From positions 1 through 64,000 of the IMG/VR virus record IMGVR_UViG_3300042463_000878: a stretch of DNA of 64,000 bases; one strand, given 5' to 3'. A program made the translations under genes and the position numbers. Position 1 is the first letter of the stretch; the number at the start of each line of letters is the position of its first letter. The stretch is from a virus. The notes below the pieces were generated by a model that did no database searches, had not been told where the DNA came from, and saw only the letters and a program-made list of their open reading frames with translations. Below, in pieces: positions 24,278 through 33,435 of the stretch.

Positions 24278-24913
24278 TTAATTTTTTTCTTTAAAAACTC
24301 TAATTAATTTAGAAAATAATTCTTTAATAATAATACCCGAGACTGTTAAGACACCAAAAGAAGATAATCTAATGGCAATTTCTTTAACATCACCAGATTT
24401 AAATGTCCCTGAAGTAACGGCACTATAAACAATTGGTATTAATGGGATAATGAAGGTGTAACTCATTATATTAGTGACTGAGTGTAATGTGAGGTTTAAA
24501 CCTTGCATAAAATCAACAAAAGTACTTTTTAATTGATTGGCCTTATTTAAACCTGTTTTAAATTCTTTGGATAATCCCTCAGATTTAATTTTCTCTAATA
24601 TTTTTTGAATCATCTCTTTATTGTTCATATAGAACGTTGCAATAATTCCTGTTAATATTAAACTCATTTCCACATCAGAAACATTTGGGTATTTACCCGC
24701 AATAAACTCATTTAAAGGACCAACAAAACCTCCAATACTTGCTCCCCATGTAAATAAGAATTCAAAATTCATACCCATTTGTTGTGACGACATTTTTAAA
24801 ACGTCTTTAACAAATTTATAATTTTGTTTTACCATATCACCAAATTCGTTATTAACGGATTCTCGTAATATAATTCTTTTTTGATTTTCGTTTATTAATA
24901 AAGTTGCTCCCAT
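24278..24913 (-). CDS. Membrane protein with LINE-type N-terminus
   Basis: 211 residues. N-terminus ATLLINENQKRIILRESV shares LINE with the predicted capsid cleavage site. The rest is helical, with hydrophobic segments at about 47-65, 82-95 and 143-165 (NIMSYTFIIPLIPIVYSAV), suggesting a membrane-active or membrane-spanning protein. It could be an internal virion protein inserted in the host membrane during DNA entry. A TATTTATT motif stands 5 bases before its start (plus 24919-24926). Confidence 0.5.
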   Translation of the reverse strand: MGATLLINENQKRIILRESVNNEFGDMVKQNYKFVKDVLKMSSQQMGMNFEFLFTWGASIGGFVGPLNEFIAGKYPNVSDVEMSLILTGIIATFYMNNKEMIQKILEKIKSEGLSKEFKTGLNKANQLKSTFVDFMQGLNLTLHSVTNIMSYTFIIPLIPIVYSAVTSGTFKSGDVKEIAIRLSSFGVLTVSGIIIKELFSKLIRVFKEKN

Positions 24914-24918
24914 TGAAC

Positions 24919-24926
24919 AATAAATA
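24919..24926 (-). promoter_or_regulatory. Putative late promoter TATTTATT (minus), leaderless spacing
   Basis: 5 bases separate the motif from the start codon on the minus strand; a divergent plus-strand copy is at 24936-24943. Confidence 0.55.
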
Positions 24927-24935
24927 CTTTAATTA

Positions 24936-24943
24936 TATTTATT
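24936..24943 (+). promoter_or_regulatory. Putative late promoter motif TATTTATT (plus)
   Basis: Upstream of ATG 24966; forms a divergent promoter pair with 24919-24926. Confidence 0.5.
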
Positions 24944-24965
24944 ATTAAATTGAGTTGTAAAATTT

Positions 24966-25574
24966 ATGATTAATCCTGAATTAAAACCTGGTGATAGAGT
25001 AGTTGTCCTACATATGGAGGACGAATTTTCTGCGGTACCTATTGGAACTGCTGGTACTGTTAAATCTCATTCTAAAGTATTTGGTGATGACCAATATAAT
25101 GTTAACTGGGATAATGGTAGTTCTTTAGCATTGATTAGTAGTGTTGACATTTGGGATACTGAAGAAAGTATGATTGCTAAAAGAACCATTAAAAAAAAAG
25201 TTGTTGAGGGTGAATATGAAAAAAATCTTAATTTATTAAAAAATATTGATGTATTTAAGAACTTTAATATGAAATTCTTACAAAAGTATCTATTAGCGGT
25301 TAGAGAATCTAGTATTGTTAATATGTTTGACGCAGCTGATTACCTATGGTTAGGTCGAGAAAGAATTGAACATGAATTCAAATACAAAGACATACATAAC
25401 GAAGACGCCTTTGAAAAAGTGTTGGAAATGGCGGACCAAGCAAAATCTGAAATGATAATAGGTGTTATGAACGTTCTTGAAAATGAAGGTAAAGAAGATA
25501 GTTTAGAAAATGTTAACCGAAATATAAAAAGATACGCGTTTAAAGTACTTCAGAATTATATGATGTTATTTTAA
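24966..25574 (+). CDS. Protein with N-terminal SH3-like (DUF4314-like) domain
   Basis: 202 residues. About 8-65 is an SH3-like barrel of the DUF4314 type (GDRVVVLHMEDEFSAVPIGT, YNVNWDNGSSLALI). The C-terminal 130 residues are all-helical and charged. Such proteins recur near structural genes of T4-like marine phages. The 3' end overlaps the minus-strand gene ending at 25566. Confidence 0.6.
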   Translation: MINPELKPGDRVVVLHMEDEFSAVPIGTAGTVKSHSKVFGDDQYNVNWDNGSSLALISSVDIWDTEESMIAKRTIKKKVVEGEYEKNLNLLKNIDVFKNFNMKFLQKYLLAVRESSIVNMFDAADYLWLGRERIEHEFKYKDIHNEDAFEKVLEMADQAKSEMIIGVMNVLENEGKEDSLENVNRNIKRYAFKVLQNYMMLF

Positions 25575-25856
25575 CTCATATTCCCAAACACCATCTTTAA
25601 CAACAGGATTAACAAATAAGTCTAAAAAAACGGCATTTTGGTCTCCCGCGTGTAATCCGATAATATTAAAATCGTAGAACTCCTCAGCTTCACCCATGGT
25701 CATTCCGTCTCTCTCTTGGAGTATATCTAATATTATTTGTTTTGAATATAGAATTCTTCTACCGTTACCAAATTCCTCAACAATTCCAATTATTGCGCTA
25801 TCTAAACCATCTAAAAGTATGGCCCCTTCAGCATATTCGTCTATATCTATTGTCAT
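25566..25856 (-). CDS. Conserved-looking hypothetical protein, 96 residues
   Basis: Acidic protein with MTIDIDEYAEGAILLDGLD and a C-terminal NAVFLDLFVNPVVKDGVWEY; no family with a known function comes to mind. Convergent with the 24966 gene and divergent from 25917. Confidence 0.55.
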   Translation of the reverse strand: MTIDIDEYAEGAILLDGLDSAIIGIVEEFGNGRRILYSKQIILDILQERDGMTMGEAEEFYDFNIIGLHAGDQNAVFLDLFVNPVVKDGVWEYELK

Positions 25857-25893
25857 ATTATAATGATACTAAAAATATTCACATTAAACAATA

Positions 25894-25901
25894 TATTTAT
25901 A
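25894..25901 (+). promoter_or_regulatory. Putative late promoter motif TATTTATA
   Basis: 16 bases before ATG 25917; it decides against the longer frame starting at 25863, which would begin upstream of the motif. Confidence 0.55.
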
Positions 25902-25916
25902 AGAAAAACAATAACT

Positions 25917-26486
25917 ATGAACGCATATTTTTTTAAAATGACAAATGAAGAGAAAACTAACATTCTTGACCAACATAAAGAAGTTTATGATGGTTATGTT
26001 ACAAACTACTCTCAACCAAATACACAACCGTTATATGTTCAAGACTTTGCTAACGATAAACAAGGTATAACCGTTAATAATAAAGGTGTTGTTAGTACTT
26101 ACAAAAATATGGGTATTAATGAACAATCTCATATATCTCCAGGCTCTGCTTACGAAGGTGAAGACACCTTTGAAAGTGAAGAAGAGGAAGAAGGATACAT
26201 GGTAAGTGTTGGTGAACAATTAGATATGATTGGGGACGGAGAAGATGATTTGTCTCAAGGCACCTTTGATATTGATGATGAAGAGGAAACTGAATTTTTA
26301 GTTAGTCCTGAAGATGATTTTGAACTTGAAGATGTTTATAGTGATTTTGAAGATAATAGTGATAATGAGGATGATTTTGAAGACCGTTTATTCGGTGGAA
26401 ACTTTGATGATGAAGAAAAAGGTGACATATCATTTAAAATTCATGAATCATTAGATATGTTTAATAGACTAAAAAAATATAACTAA
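25917..26486 (+). CDS. Acidic protein with a marine-phage N-terminal domain
   Basis: 189 residues. The first 70 residues (LDQHKEVYDGYVTNYSQPN, PLYVQDFANDKQGITVNNKG) resemble a conserved unnamed domain I know from marine T4-like phages. The rest is very acidic, with long runs of Asp and Glu, and ends with an amphipathic helix (HESLDMFNRLKKYN). Probably a structural or head-assembly protein; the role is not known. Confidence 0.55.
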   Translation: MNAYFFKMTNEEKTNILDQHKEVYDGYVTNYSQPNTQPLYVQDFANDKQGITVNNKGVVSTYKNMGINEQSHISPGSAYEGEDTFESEEEEEGYMVSVGEQLDMIGDGEDDLSQGTFDIDDEEETEFLVSPEDDFELEDVYSDFEDNSDNEDDFEDRLFGGNFDDEEKGDISFKIHESLDMFNRLKKYN

Positions 26487-26547
26487 TTTTGTCTTTTTAT
26501 AAAAAATAAGATATTTCTTTGTTATAAACTAAATTAAACATTTGAAC

Positions 26548-26874
26548 ATGGAAATTAAAGAATTGGTTTCGTTTTTTATAAATGAATCATCAGAAACTTT
26601 AGAAATTACTTTTAGGTTAACGATAGACAGTGAAGACGAGATTAGAACAGACCAAATACAAATAAGTGAGACCCAATCATTTGGGTATAACTTTGAAGAC
26701 TTTAAAATAAGTCCTTTAAGAGATTTATTCGAAGAGGATGAGGATGATGATGGATTTGAGGGTTTATTTAATGATGATTTTGGAGACCCATTAGATGAAG
26801 ACGAAATTATGTCGTTTTTAAATGAATACTACTTAATCTACCCAAATAAATTACCTACCGCAGAATTTTTTTAA
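26548..26874 (+). CDS. Acidic hypothetical protein, 108 residues
   Basis: Starts at ATG 26548; the TTG at 26542 is ignored. N-terminus EIKELVSFFINESSETLEI includes an INES motif, followed by a beta-rich part and a strongly acidic C-terminus. Function unknown. A clear terminator follows. Confidence 0.5.
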   Translation: MEIKELVSFFINESSETLEITFRLTIDSEDEIRTDQIQISETQSFGYNFEDFKISPLRDLFEEDEDDDGFEGLFNDDFGDPLDEDEIMSFLNEYYLIYPNKLPTAEFF

Positions 26875-26880
26875 AATAAC

Positions 26881-26906
26881 AACCTCCTTACTTGGGGGTT
26901 TTTTGT
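26881..26906 (+). terminator. Rho-independent terminator
   Basis: AACCTCC / GGGGGTT stem with a TTACTT loop and six Ts. Confidence 0.8.
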
Positions 26907-26914
26907 TTTAGAAG

Positions 26915-26922
26915 TATTTATA
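26915..26922 (+). promoter_or_regulatory. Putative late promoter motif TATTTATA
   Basis: Just after a terminator and 16 bases before ATG 26938. Confidence 0.55.
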
Positions 26923-26937
26923 ATTAAAATAAACATT

Positions 26938-27222
26938 ATGTCGGAAAACACAACCTCAATTTCAGGATTCGCTGACACATTTTTATCTAAACTAAAAGAA
27001 CAATCATTTACCATTATAGTTATGGTGGGTATTATTTGGTATCAAGGTAGACTGATGGAGGAAAGAGTTTCTTATTGGCAAAAATTATATCAGGAGAGAG
27101 AATCCTATATCCAACAAACTACCAAGGAAGATAGAGAAGACGCGGAAGTAAGACTTAAATATCTTCAAGACCAAAGAGATAAGTATGTTGAAGACGCAAT
27201 AAATGAATTAAAAGATAAATAA
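26938..27222 (+). CDS. Membrane-anchored coiled-coil protein
   Basis: 94 residues. One hydrophobic helix at about 24-40 (FTIIVMVGIIWYQG) and then an unbroken charged helix (RVSYWQKLYQERESYIQQ to the end), like an i-spanin or holin partner. It precedes the coiled-coil repeat gene by 3 bases, suggesting joint function. Confidence 0.55.
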   Translation: MSENTTSISGFADTFLSKLKEQSFTIIVMVGIIWYQGRLMEERVSYWQKLYQERESYIQQTTKEDREDAEVRLKYLQDQRDKYVEDAINELKDK

Positions 27223-27225
27223 ATT

Positions 27226-28302
27226 ATGAAAAACCACGAACACATTAAACACAATCAATCGGCTGAAACACATTCAGATGGAAATTCAGGTGGAGCATCG
27301 TTTGATAACACAACTACCGCGTCTGCAGGTGTATCAACGGGAGATGAAAACGCATCAATTGGTATTGAGGCATCAGTTAAAACTGGAACAGAAGCGTCCG
27401 TAGATGGCGGATTAGATGGTAATAATGTTTATGTTGAAGCTAGTTATTCAGATACAACTGAAGTTCATGTAACAGTAGAAGGACAAGCTAACGCGGAAGG
27501 ATTTGGTGTTAGTGGTACTGTAGACGCTTATGTTAAAACAGGAAATGAAGCAAGTTTAGAAGTAAGAGCTGGTGATGAAGGAGTAGTTGCGAACGGAGAA
27601 CTATCTGCAGGAAGTTCAGTTGGCGTAGATGGTGAAGGAACTTTAGATTTAAGAGAAGGTTCAGTAACTGCAGGTGCCGGTGTATCGGTTGGAGAACAAG
27701 TTGGTGTTGGTGGTGGTGGTGAAGCTACTTATGTAGATGGAGTTGCAACTGTCGGAGTTAGTGGTGAAGTAGCCGTTTTACTTGGTGTTGATGTTGATTT
27801 AAGTGTTAGTATTGATACAAACCAAATTGCTGAAGACGCTAGATTAGCGGCTGAACAATCAGAACGTGCCGCTGCAGAAGCTCAAGAATTGGCAGAATTA
27901 ACACGAAAAGAAACTGAACGACTTGCCGCAATTGCCCAAGAAGAAACTGAAAGATTGGCGAGAGAAGTTCAGGAAGAATTAGATAGACAAGCGAGAGCGG
28001 CTCAAGAAGAAACTGAAAGATTGGCAAGAATCGCTCAGGAAGAATTAGACAGACAAGCAAAAGCTGCTCAAGAAGAACTTGATAGACAAGCGAGAGTGGC
28101 TCAAGAAGAAACTGAAAGATTGGCAAGAATCGCTCAAGAAGAATTAGACAGACAATCAAGAGCGGCACAGGCAGAACTTGAAAGACAAGCGAGAGCGGCT
28201 CAAGAAGAAACTGAAAGATTGGCAAGAGAGACTCAAAACGCACTTGATAACGCGACTAAAGAAGCGAGTAAATCAAAATGGAATCCTAAAAATTGGTTTT
28301 AA
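27226..28302 (+). CDS. Two-part repeat protein: Gly/Val-rich beta region plus long coiled coil
   Basis: 358 residues. Residues about 20-200 are a repetitive Gly/Ala/Val/Thr/Ser-rich segment with regular short strands (ASIGIEASVKTGTEASVDGG), probably a beta solenoid. Residues about 205-340 form an uninterrupted helix of 11-residue repeats alternating AAQEETERLAR and IAQEELDRQAR. The end KSKWNPKNWF is aromatic. No signal peptide. It may be a fibre, a tether, or a TolA-like rod. The repeat DNA is nearly identical between units, so copy number may vary between isolates. Confidence 0.6.
   Translation: MKNHEHIKHNQSAETHSDGNSGGASFDNTTTASAGVSTGDENASIGIEASVKTGTEASVDGGLDGNNVYVEASYSDTTEVHVTVEGQANAEGFGVSGTVDAYVKTGNEASLEVRAGDEGVVANGELSAGSSVGVDGEGTLDLREGSVTAGAGVSVGEQVGVGGGGEATYVDGVATVGVSGEVAVLLGVDVDLSVSIDTNQIAEDARLAAEQSERAAAEAQELAELTRKETERLAAIAQEETERLAREVQEELDRQARAAQEETERLARIAQEELDRQAKAAQEELDRQARVAQEETERLARIAQEELDRQSRAAQAELERQARAAQEETERLARETQNALDNATKEASKSKWNPKNWF
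27880..28240 (+). repeat. Hendecad coiled-coil repeats in coding DNA
   Basis: Roughly a dozen 33-bp units coding alternating EETERLAR and EELDRQAR blocks; several pairs of units are nearly identical. Confidence 0.85.
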
Positions 28303-28308
28303 AAAAGT

Positions 28309-28560
28309 ATGAGAACAGACGTTGATTATATAATTTCTTTAATGAAAAAATTTACAGATAATAGTTCTAAGAATGAAATAGGTGAACAGGATGCCGCACC
28401 AGCGGCTTCAACACCATCTTCAGGTGGAGGTAATTCACCTTCCACATGGTCTGATATTGTTGGGTCAAAACTTACTCGAGGTAAAGCTAATAAGTTAGGT
28501 CGGTCTGGAGAAAAGTGGGAATCAGGTTTAACACGAGGACCCGCTAACCAATTAAAATAA
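28309..28560 (+). CDS. Hypothetical protein with internal LTRG repeat
   Basis: 83 residues. A helical start (YIISLMKKFTDNSSKNEIGE), a Pro/Ser/Gly-rich linker, and two related blocks KLTRGKANKLG and GLTRGPANQLK at the C-terminus. Possible small virion protein; unknown. Confidence 0.55.
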   Translation: MRTDVDYIISLMKKFTDNSSKNEIGEQDAAPAASTPSSGGGNSPSTWSDIVGSKLTRGKANKLGRSGEKWESGLTRGPANQLK

Positions 28561-28611
28561 TATTTAAAGGTAAATGTTTATTATAAAATAAAGTATTTAT
28601 CATTATTAAGA

Positions 28612-28619
28612 TATTTATA
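28612..28619 (+). promoter_or_regulatory. Putative late promoter motif TATTTATA
   Basis: 12 bases before ATG 28632; a TATTTATC variant is at 28594. Confidence 0.55.
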
Positions 28620-28631
28620 GAAAAATAAAAA

Positions 28632-30074
28632 ATGGAAAAATTAATATTCGAAGGTATTTCACACAACTTACAGTATGTTTTTACTAACAGAGGGGTTTCA
28701 AGACTTTCGGAACAATTAAAAGATTTAAATGGTAAAAACTATGTTTCTTATAGTTATGACAATTTAAATGTTGCCATAGATATAGTAAAAGAGAATACTG
28801 ATTTTAAATTTAAAACAGGTAAATTAGACCTTGTAGAATATGCCGCAACACCAAGAAGATTCTTAAATAATATTGTTGAAATATTCCAACCTGAAAATTC
28901 CATATCTTTAATTAAAGAATGGGAAACTATTTTTGGTGGTGATTTATTATTAATTAATGAATCTGTGGATAATCTTATTATTGAATCAAGAATTAACGAG
29001 TCTTGGGAATCATTTAAAGTTTTATTAGAACAATGGTATAATCCTGCCGATTGGGCCAGAGGAATCGCCAAAGGTGCTAAGAATGTTTATAATTACGGTA
29101 AAGAAAAGGTACAAAAATTTAAAAAGTGGAGTGGTGAACAAGTAAAACAAATACAACAAAAAGGTATTTGGAATTACGCTAAAGAAAAGGGTGCGGCTCT
29201 TTGGGACACCGTTAAAAATGCCGTTAAATCCGCATATAAATGTTTAACAAATAATTTTGTTGAGTGTTTAATGGAGGGTATTAGAGGAGCAGTTATGTCA
29301 GCAGGTGGTGTTGCCGTATTAACAGGAATATCTATGATTCCCGCCATCGGTCAAATACCAACAGTTATTATTTTTGGAGCATTACTTCTTTGGGATTTAT
29401 ATAAAATGGCTAGCGGTAAATATGAATCAGGTGAATATCAATGGTCTGTTATAGATATTGTAATTGATATAGTTTCCTTATTATTACCAGCGTTAGGTAA
29501 AATTATTAAAGTATCTATGGGAGGTATTAAAACTTTTGCACAATTTGGTAAAGCAGCCATTTCTAAAGGAGGTGTATTATTAAAAGTTTTTAACGCCATT
29601 AAAGGAGGGGTTGTTAAATTAGGTGGATATATAACAAAAGCAGCGACTTGGCTTGGTGAAAAATTAGGAATGACCTCATTAAAAAATTGGGGGTCAAAAG
29701 CTACCGCTCAATTAAGTAAAATAACTGACGATATGGTTGCAGGTAGTGGAGGTAAAATTGTCAAAAAGGCTGTATCTAAAACTAAACCTGTTAGTATAAG
29801 TCAAAAAGTTAAAAGTAGTTTAAACAAAGCCTATAGACCTGATTTAGGTAAAGCAATTCCCGCAACTGGTGTTATTGTTAACTCGGCAGGTAAAGCATTT
29901 TTAGTTACAACGGCACTTTGTGCGGCCTTAGGATTAAATGGTGCGACATGTACTCAAAAAATTGAAAGTGGTGAAGTCACTCCTGAACAAATTAAACAAT
30001 CGGAAAAAGAAATACAAGACCAATTAGAACAAAATATGACATTATCAGGTAATGATATAGAATTCGAACTTTAA
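28632..30074 (+). CDS. Large putative membrane-active virion protein
   Basis: 480 residues. Residues 100-135 contain three INES/IES sites in a row (DLLLINESVDNLIIESRINE), which resemble the predicted capsid cleavage site. Beyond them, strongly hydrophobic Gly/Ala-rich segments (220-255, 272-292) alternate with basic amphipathic helices. This composition is typical of ejection or pilot proteins that enter the host envelope, but no family is recognised. It starts a run of three large genes (28632-33213) with similar N-terminal signatures. Confidence 0.5.
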   Translation: MEKLIFEGISHNLQYVFTNRGVSRLSEQLKDLNGKNYVSYSYDNLNVAIDIVKENTDFKFKTGKLDLVEYAATPRRFLNNIVEIFQPENSISLIKEWETIFGGDLLLINESVDNLIIESRINESWESFKVLLEQWYNPADWARGIAKGAKNVYNYGKEKVQKFKKWSGEQVKQIQQKGIWNYAKEKGAALWDTVKNAVKSAYKCLTNNFVECLMEGIRGAVMSAGGVAVLTGISMIPAIGQIPTVIIFGALLLWDLYKMASGKYESGEYQWSVIDIVIDIVSLLLPALGKIIKVSMGGIKTFAQFGKAAISKGGVLLKVFNAIKGGVVKLGGYITKAATWLGEKLGMTSLKNWGSKATAQLSKITDDMVAGSGGKIVKKAVSKTKPVSISQKVKSSLNKAYRPDLGKAIPATGVIVNSAGKAFLVTTALCAALGLNGATCTQKIESGEVTPEQIKQSEKEIQDQLEQNMTLSGNDIEFEL

Positions 30075-30099
30075 AAAAATAAAATAAAACAAAATAGAT

Positions 30100-31458
30100 A
30101 TGAAAAACATAGTATTAGAAGAACTTAACAGAGTAAAACTATTAATGAGTTATGATAGTAAAAACACGTTAAGTGAAAACATAGAGATAATTAAATTGGA
30201 TGAGTCCAAAAAAATAATTTCCGAACAAACGGGTAAAGCCTTGCTTAAATCGATTTTGGGAACTAGTGATGAAGCGGCGGCTTTAGCTTTAAAAACAACA
30301 AAAAACCTTAAATATACGGCTGGTGTTAAGTTATTTGATGATATTGCAATATACGGAAACACAGGTTTACGTAGTGGTGATGAGGTTATGACCGCGTTAA
30401 TCAAAAATACATTAAATAAAGCCCAATTAAGTGAATTAGCGAAAGGACTTATGAAAACAGGTAAGGCCACAGGTAGTTTAAGAACTACACTTACTAATAA
30501 AGCCGCGGACTTGGCGGTTAAAGACGCTAGGTATGTAAAACTGTCCCAAAAACAACTTAAAGACGCACTAATTAAAAAAGGTTATGATTCGGGGATTGCC
30601 GATGAAATAGCATCAAAATTTGCAAATAAACGTGGTACACCAACTGTCAAAACTGGTAATAAACCTGGTAATAAAACTGGTGGTAAAACTAGGACACCTA
30701 GGAAACCAAGAGTTAAATCTACTACATACACCCCACCTCCAGGTAAACCCACAATTTGGCAAAATCTTAAAGGTAGAATAGCTGGAATGGCAAGAGGAAA
30801 AATATTCAAATATTTATTAATTGCGGGTGGTTTATACTTAGTGTGGAAATGGTGGACAGACGAAGGTTCTGCTCCGTTCCCTGACTGTATTGGTAAAAAC
30901 ATTCCTAAAGAAGATTTTGAAAAAATGGTTAGTGACGGTTTAGACTACGTTTTAATTACTGACACAGGAAATTCTACTATTGACCAAAATGGTGGTGGTA
31001 GATTTTTTGATGATAAAGACTTCACAACAGGTAACGGTAAATATAGTGGAACATGGAGTGAAAAAGATGGTAGTATAGTTATTACTATTAATGGAACTGA
31101 CTACTCTATATCATGTGAAGGTATGAATGATGATGATGATGATGACAATGACGGAGGTAACGGTGGCGGTAACGGTGGCGGTAACGGTGGCGGTAATATC
31201 GATAGTTATAAAGTCTGTGATAGTTTCCCTTTAACTAAAGGTTGTAGTGGTAGTAAAGTAAGTGAATTCCAAAAATGTATTGGTGTTACTGTTGACGGTA
31301 AATTTGGACCTAAAACAGAACAAAGATTAAAAGATAAAGGATATAGTACTACGGTTACTCAGGAAGTTTACGATAAAATTCTTAAGAATTGTGGGTCTAG
31401 TAATAGTGACAATAAAACACTTAAACCAGATGCGGGTTCAGCAGCTGACGATTTATAA
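30100..31458 (+). CDS. Membrane protein with C-terminal peptidoglycan-binding-like domain
   Basis: 452 residues. N-terminus NIVLEELNRVKLLMSYDSKN is of the putative packaging type. A Lys/Pro/Thr/Arg-rich stretch at about 190-228 is followed by one membrane helix (IFKYLLIAGGLYLVWKWW) near 233-250. After an Asp/Gly/Asn-rich repeat linker, about 375-430 (CSGSKVSEFQKCIGVTVDGK) resembles a peptidoglycan-binding type 1 domain with added Cys pairs. Placement suggests a virion protein that bridges membrane and cell wall at infection. Confidence 0.55.
   Translation: MKNIVLEELNRVKLLMSYDSKNTLSENIEIIKLDESKKIISEQTGKALLKSILGTSDEAAALALKTTKNLKYTAGVKLFDDIAIYGNTGLRSGDEVMTALIKNTLNKAQLSELAKGLMKTGKATGSLRTTLTNKAADLAVKDARYVKLSQKQLKDALIKKGYDSGIADEIASKFANKRGTPTVKTGNKPGNKTGGKTRTPRKPRVKSTTYTPPPGKPTIWQNLKGRIAGMARGKIFKYLLIAGGLYLVWKWWTDEGSAPFPDCIGKNIPKEDFEKMVSDGLDYVLITDTGNSTIDQNGGGRFFDDKDFTTGNGKYSGTWSEKDGSIVITINGTDYSISCEGMNDDDDDDNDGGNGGGNGGGNGGGNIDSYKVCDSFPLTKGCSGSKVSEFQKCIGVTVDGKFGPKTEQRLKDKGYSTTVTQEVYDKILKNCGSSNSDNKTLKPDAGSAADDL
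31157..31197 (+). repeat. 12-bp Gly/Asn-coding repeats
   Basis: About three adjacent units coding GGNG in the linker of the 30100 protein. Confidence 0.8.
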
Positions 31459-31479
31459 AAATAAAAAAAACACATTATA

Positions 31480-33213
31480 ATGAAAAATTTAATAACAGAA
31501 CAAGTTGAGAGGGTATGTTTAGAAACTTTCCCAACTAATAAAAATCTATTTACCGCGTGTGCAGCAGGATGTTTTACAGATAAAGGGTCGGGGAAAATGT
31601 TTGCTAAACAAGCAACTCTAACTGGTGCAAACGCAGGTGTTTACGCTTATAAAGAATCGGTTCAAAACCCTGGAACAGTTTATTTCTATAAAGACAATAT
31701 TGATATCAATACAGGTCTTGGTGGAACTAAGTTAAAAGGTAATGTGACAACACAAGAAGCCGCAGGTCAATGGCCATGTAGTTTGTTGACTAATATTATG
31801 GCGGCAACTTTAAGTCCTACAATTAAATTAGCGGTTGATGCGTTAAAAGCGGCAACTAACTCTGAAATAGTGCCTTATCAAGACGTAACAGGCGCTGACA
31901 CTATGAGTGGTAAATACAAGTTAATGAAACTACAGGACGTACCACAAGTTAAAGACAGAAGTTTATACTTAACACCTGACTTGGCGGCAAGACAAGGTGA
32001 TATCTTTGTATGGGTTTTACAACAAGGGACAGTTCAATATCAAGGCAATAGAGCTAATGAGATTATTAAAGCCATGGAAACAAATAGTTGGACAAAAGGT
32101 AGATTACCGGCAGAACAAGCGGGAATCGAAATTAACTTGCAAACATCACCAATTGATACCGAAACAAAACAACCTAAATACGCGGGTGAATTTAAATCGC
32201 CATTTTACATGTATAAATTATACAGTGATATGTCACCATCTGAGGTTTTAACTAATATGAAAACTCAAGTTGAAAAAGCTAAGACAGACTATAGTAAAAA
32301 TAGTTGTAGAAAAACTATCAACAATTATTATGACATTATGTCTAAGGGTGGTTTGAATATGTCTCAACAAGAGATTAACGTTTTCAAACCAACTGTTGCA
32401 ACATGTATTGCTAATCACAAAACATCTTTTGGTGGTAATATGACAGATAAAATGAATAATATTTGGAACGCAAAACCTGTAAACGGATTAACTTTTGAAG
32501 TAAAAAGTTCTATCCAACAAAAAGCTCAAAACGAATCTAAAGAAAATAAATTAAAAAATATAATTAGAGAAAATTTAGTTAGTCTATCTAACTCAAAAAA
32601 AAAAGCATTATTAGGTGAACAAAATATTATAACAACAAGATATTCTATTATTAAAGAAAGTGGTAAACCTAAAAATAGAACTCAGAAAAAAAAATTAACA
32701 GATGAATTAATTTCAGAAACATTTTATTTAAATTCTCAAGGATTTAACAATAAATTAATTAATGAAGAATTTTTAGACGTTATTAAAGGTTTATTTGGAA
32801 ATGCTGGTGAAGGTGTATTTAATTATATTAAAGAAAGATTTGCGACATTTATTGTTACTAAATTAACACCAATGGACCCTAATGGATGGGCGGCAAACAT
32901 ACTAATTACAGCAGTTGGTAACATTCCAATTGGAGATTATATGACAGGTAAAGTATTTAGTTGTGATTATATAAGTGATGTTTTATCTAAGTCAGTTGCT
33001 GAAGGAGCATTAAGAAAAGTACAATACGAGAAAGCAATGGGGGGACCATTATATGACATATTAAGAAATGCGATTGTTGAAACGTTAGAAGATACAAAAT
33101 TTGGTTCGGCAATTGAAAACGCAATTGGTGATTTGGTTTGTCCTTTATTAGGAGGAATTAAAGAAAAAATGAATTTAGCGTCAGACGCTATAAAAGATAA
33201 AGCACTAAGTTAA
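31480..33213 (+). CDS. Large putative virion protein, 577 residues
   Basis: Begins KNLITEQVERVCLETF, the same kind of N-terminal segment as its neighbours. The N-terminal half (to about 345) has several Cys and a CAAGCF pair; the C-terminal half follows a basic linker with KLINEEFLDVIKGLFG and hydrophobic helices. No catalytic domain is recognised. The internal LINE site could be cut by the prohead protease. Probably an internal head or ejection protein. Confidence 0.5.
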   Translation: MKNLITEQVERVCLETFPTNKNLFTACAAGCFTDKGSGKMFAKQATLTGANAGVYAYKESVQNPGTVYFYKDNIDINTGLGGTKLKGNVTTQEAAGQWPCSLLTNIMAATLSPTIKLAVDALKAATNSEIVPYQDVTGADTMSGKYKLMKLQDVPQVKDRSLYLTPDLAARQGDIFVWVLQQGTVQYQGNRANEIIKAMETNSWTKGRLPAEQAGIEINLQTSPIDTETKQPKYAGEFKSPFYMYKLYSDMSPSEVLTNMKTQVEKAKTDYSKNSCRKTINNYYDIMSKGGLNMSQQEINVFKPTVATCIANHKTSFGGNMTDKMNNIWNAKPVNGLTFEVKSSIQQKAQNESKENKLKNIIRENLVSLSNSKKKALLGEQNIITTRYSIIKESGKPKNRTQKKKLTDELISETFYLNSQGFNNKLINEEFLDVIKGLFGNAGEGVFNYIKERFATFIVTKLTPMDPNGWAANILITAVGNIPIGDYMTGKVFSCDYISDVLSKSVAEGALRKVQYEKAMGGPLYDILRNAIVETLEDTKFGSAIENAIGDLVCPLLGGIKEKMNLASDAIKDKALS

Positions 33214-33230
33214 TTAGTCTTTAACTAACC

Positions 33231-33248
33231 TTCGGAATAAATTCCGAA
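33231..33248. other. Hairpin after the 31480 gene
   Basis: TTCGGAA / TTCCGAA with a four-base loop and no T run; part of a short structured 3' region before the terminator at 33298. Confidence 0.5.
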
Positions 33249-33297
33249 AGGGATAAACCATCTAAAAGAAAGGGGGGATGTTCCAAATCTAACAAAG

Positions 33298-33327
33298 AGG
33301 TGTCGTGAGACACCTTTTTGTTTTTTT
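33298..33327 (+). terminator. Rho-independent terminator
   Basis: AGGTGTC / GACACCT with a GTGA loop and a T-rich run. Ends the virion-protein operon before the glycosyltransferase genes. Confidence 0.88.
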
Positions 33328-33435
33328 CATATTATTGATTTAAAAATAATTCTACGGTATACTTATAGTAAGAATTATAATTAAATGAATAATCTCTATT
33401 GATTGTGATGATAAAATATTTACAATTATTTACTA

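Noticed and set aside
27839-28243. 134-codon minus-strand frame over the coiled-coil repeats
   Set aside because: It is an artefact of repeated Glu/Arg/Ala codons read backwards, giving a Leu/Pro-rich nonsense product.
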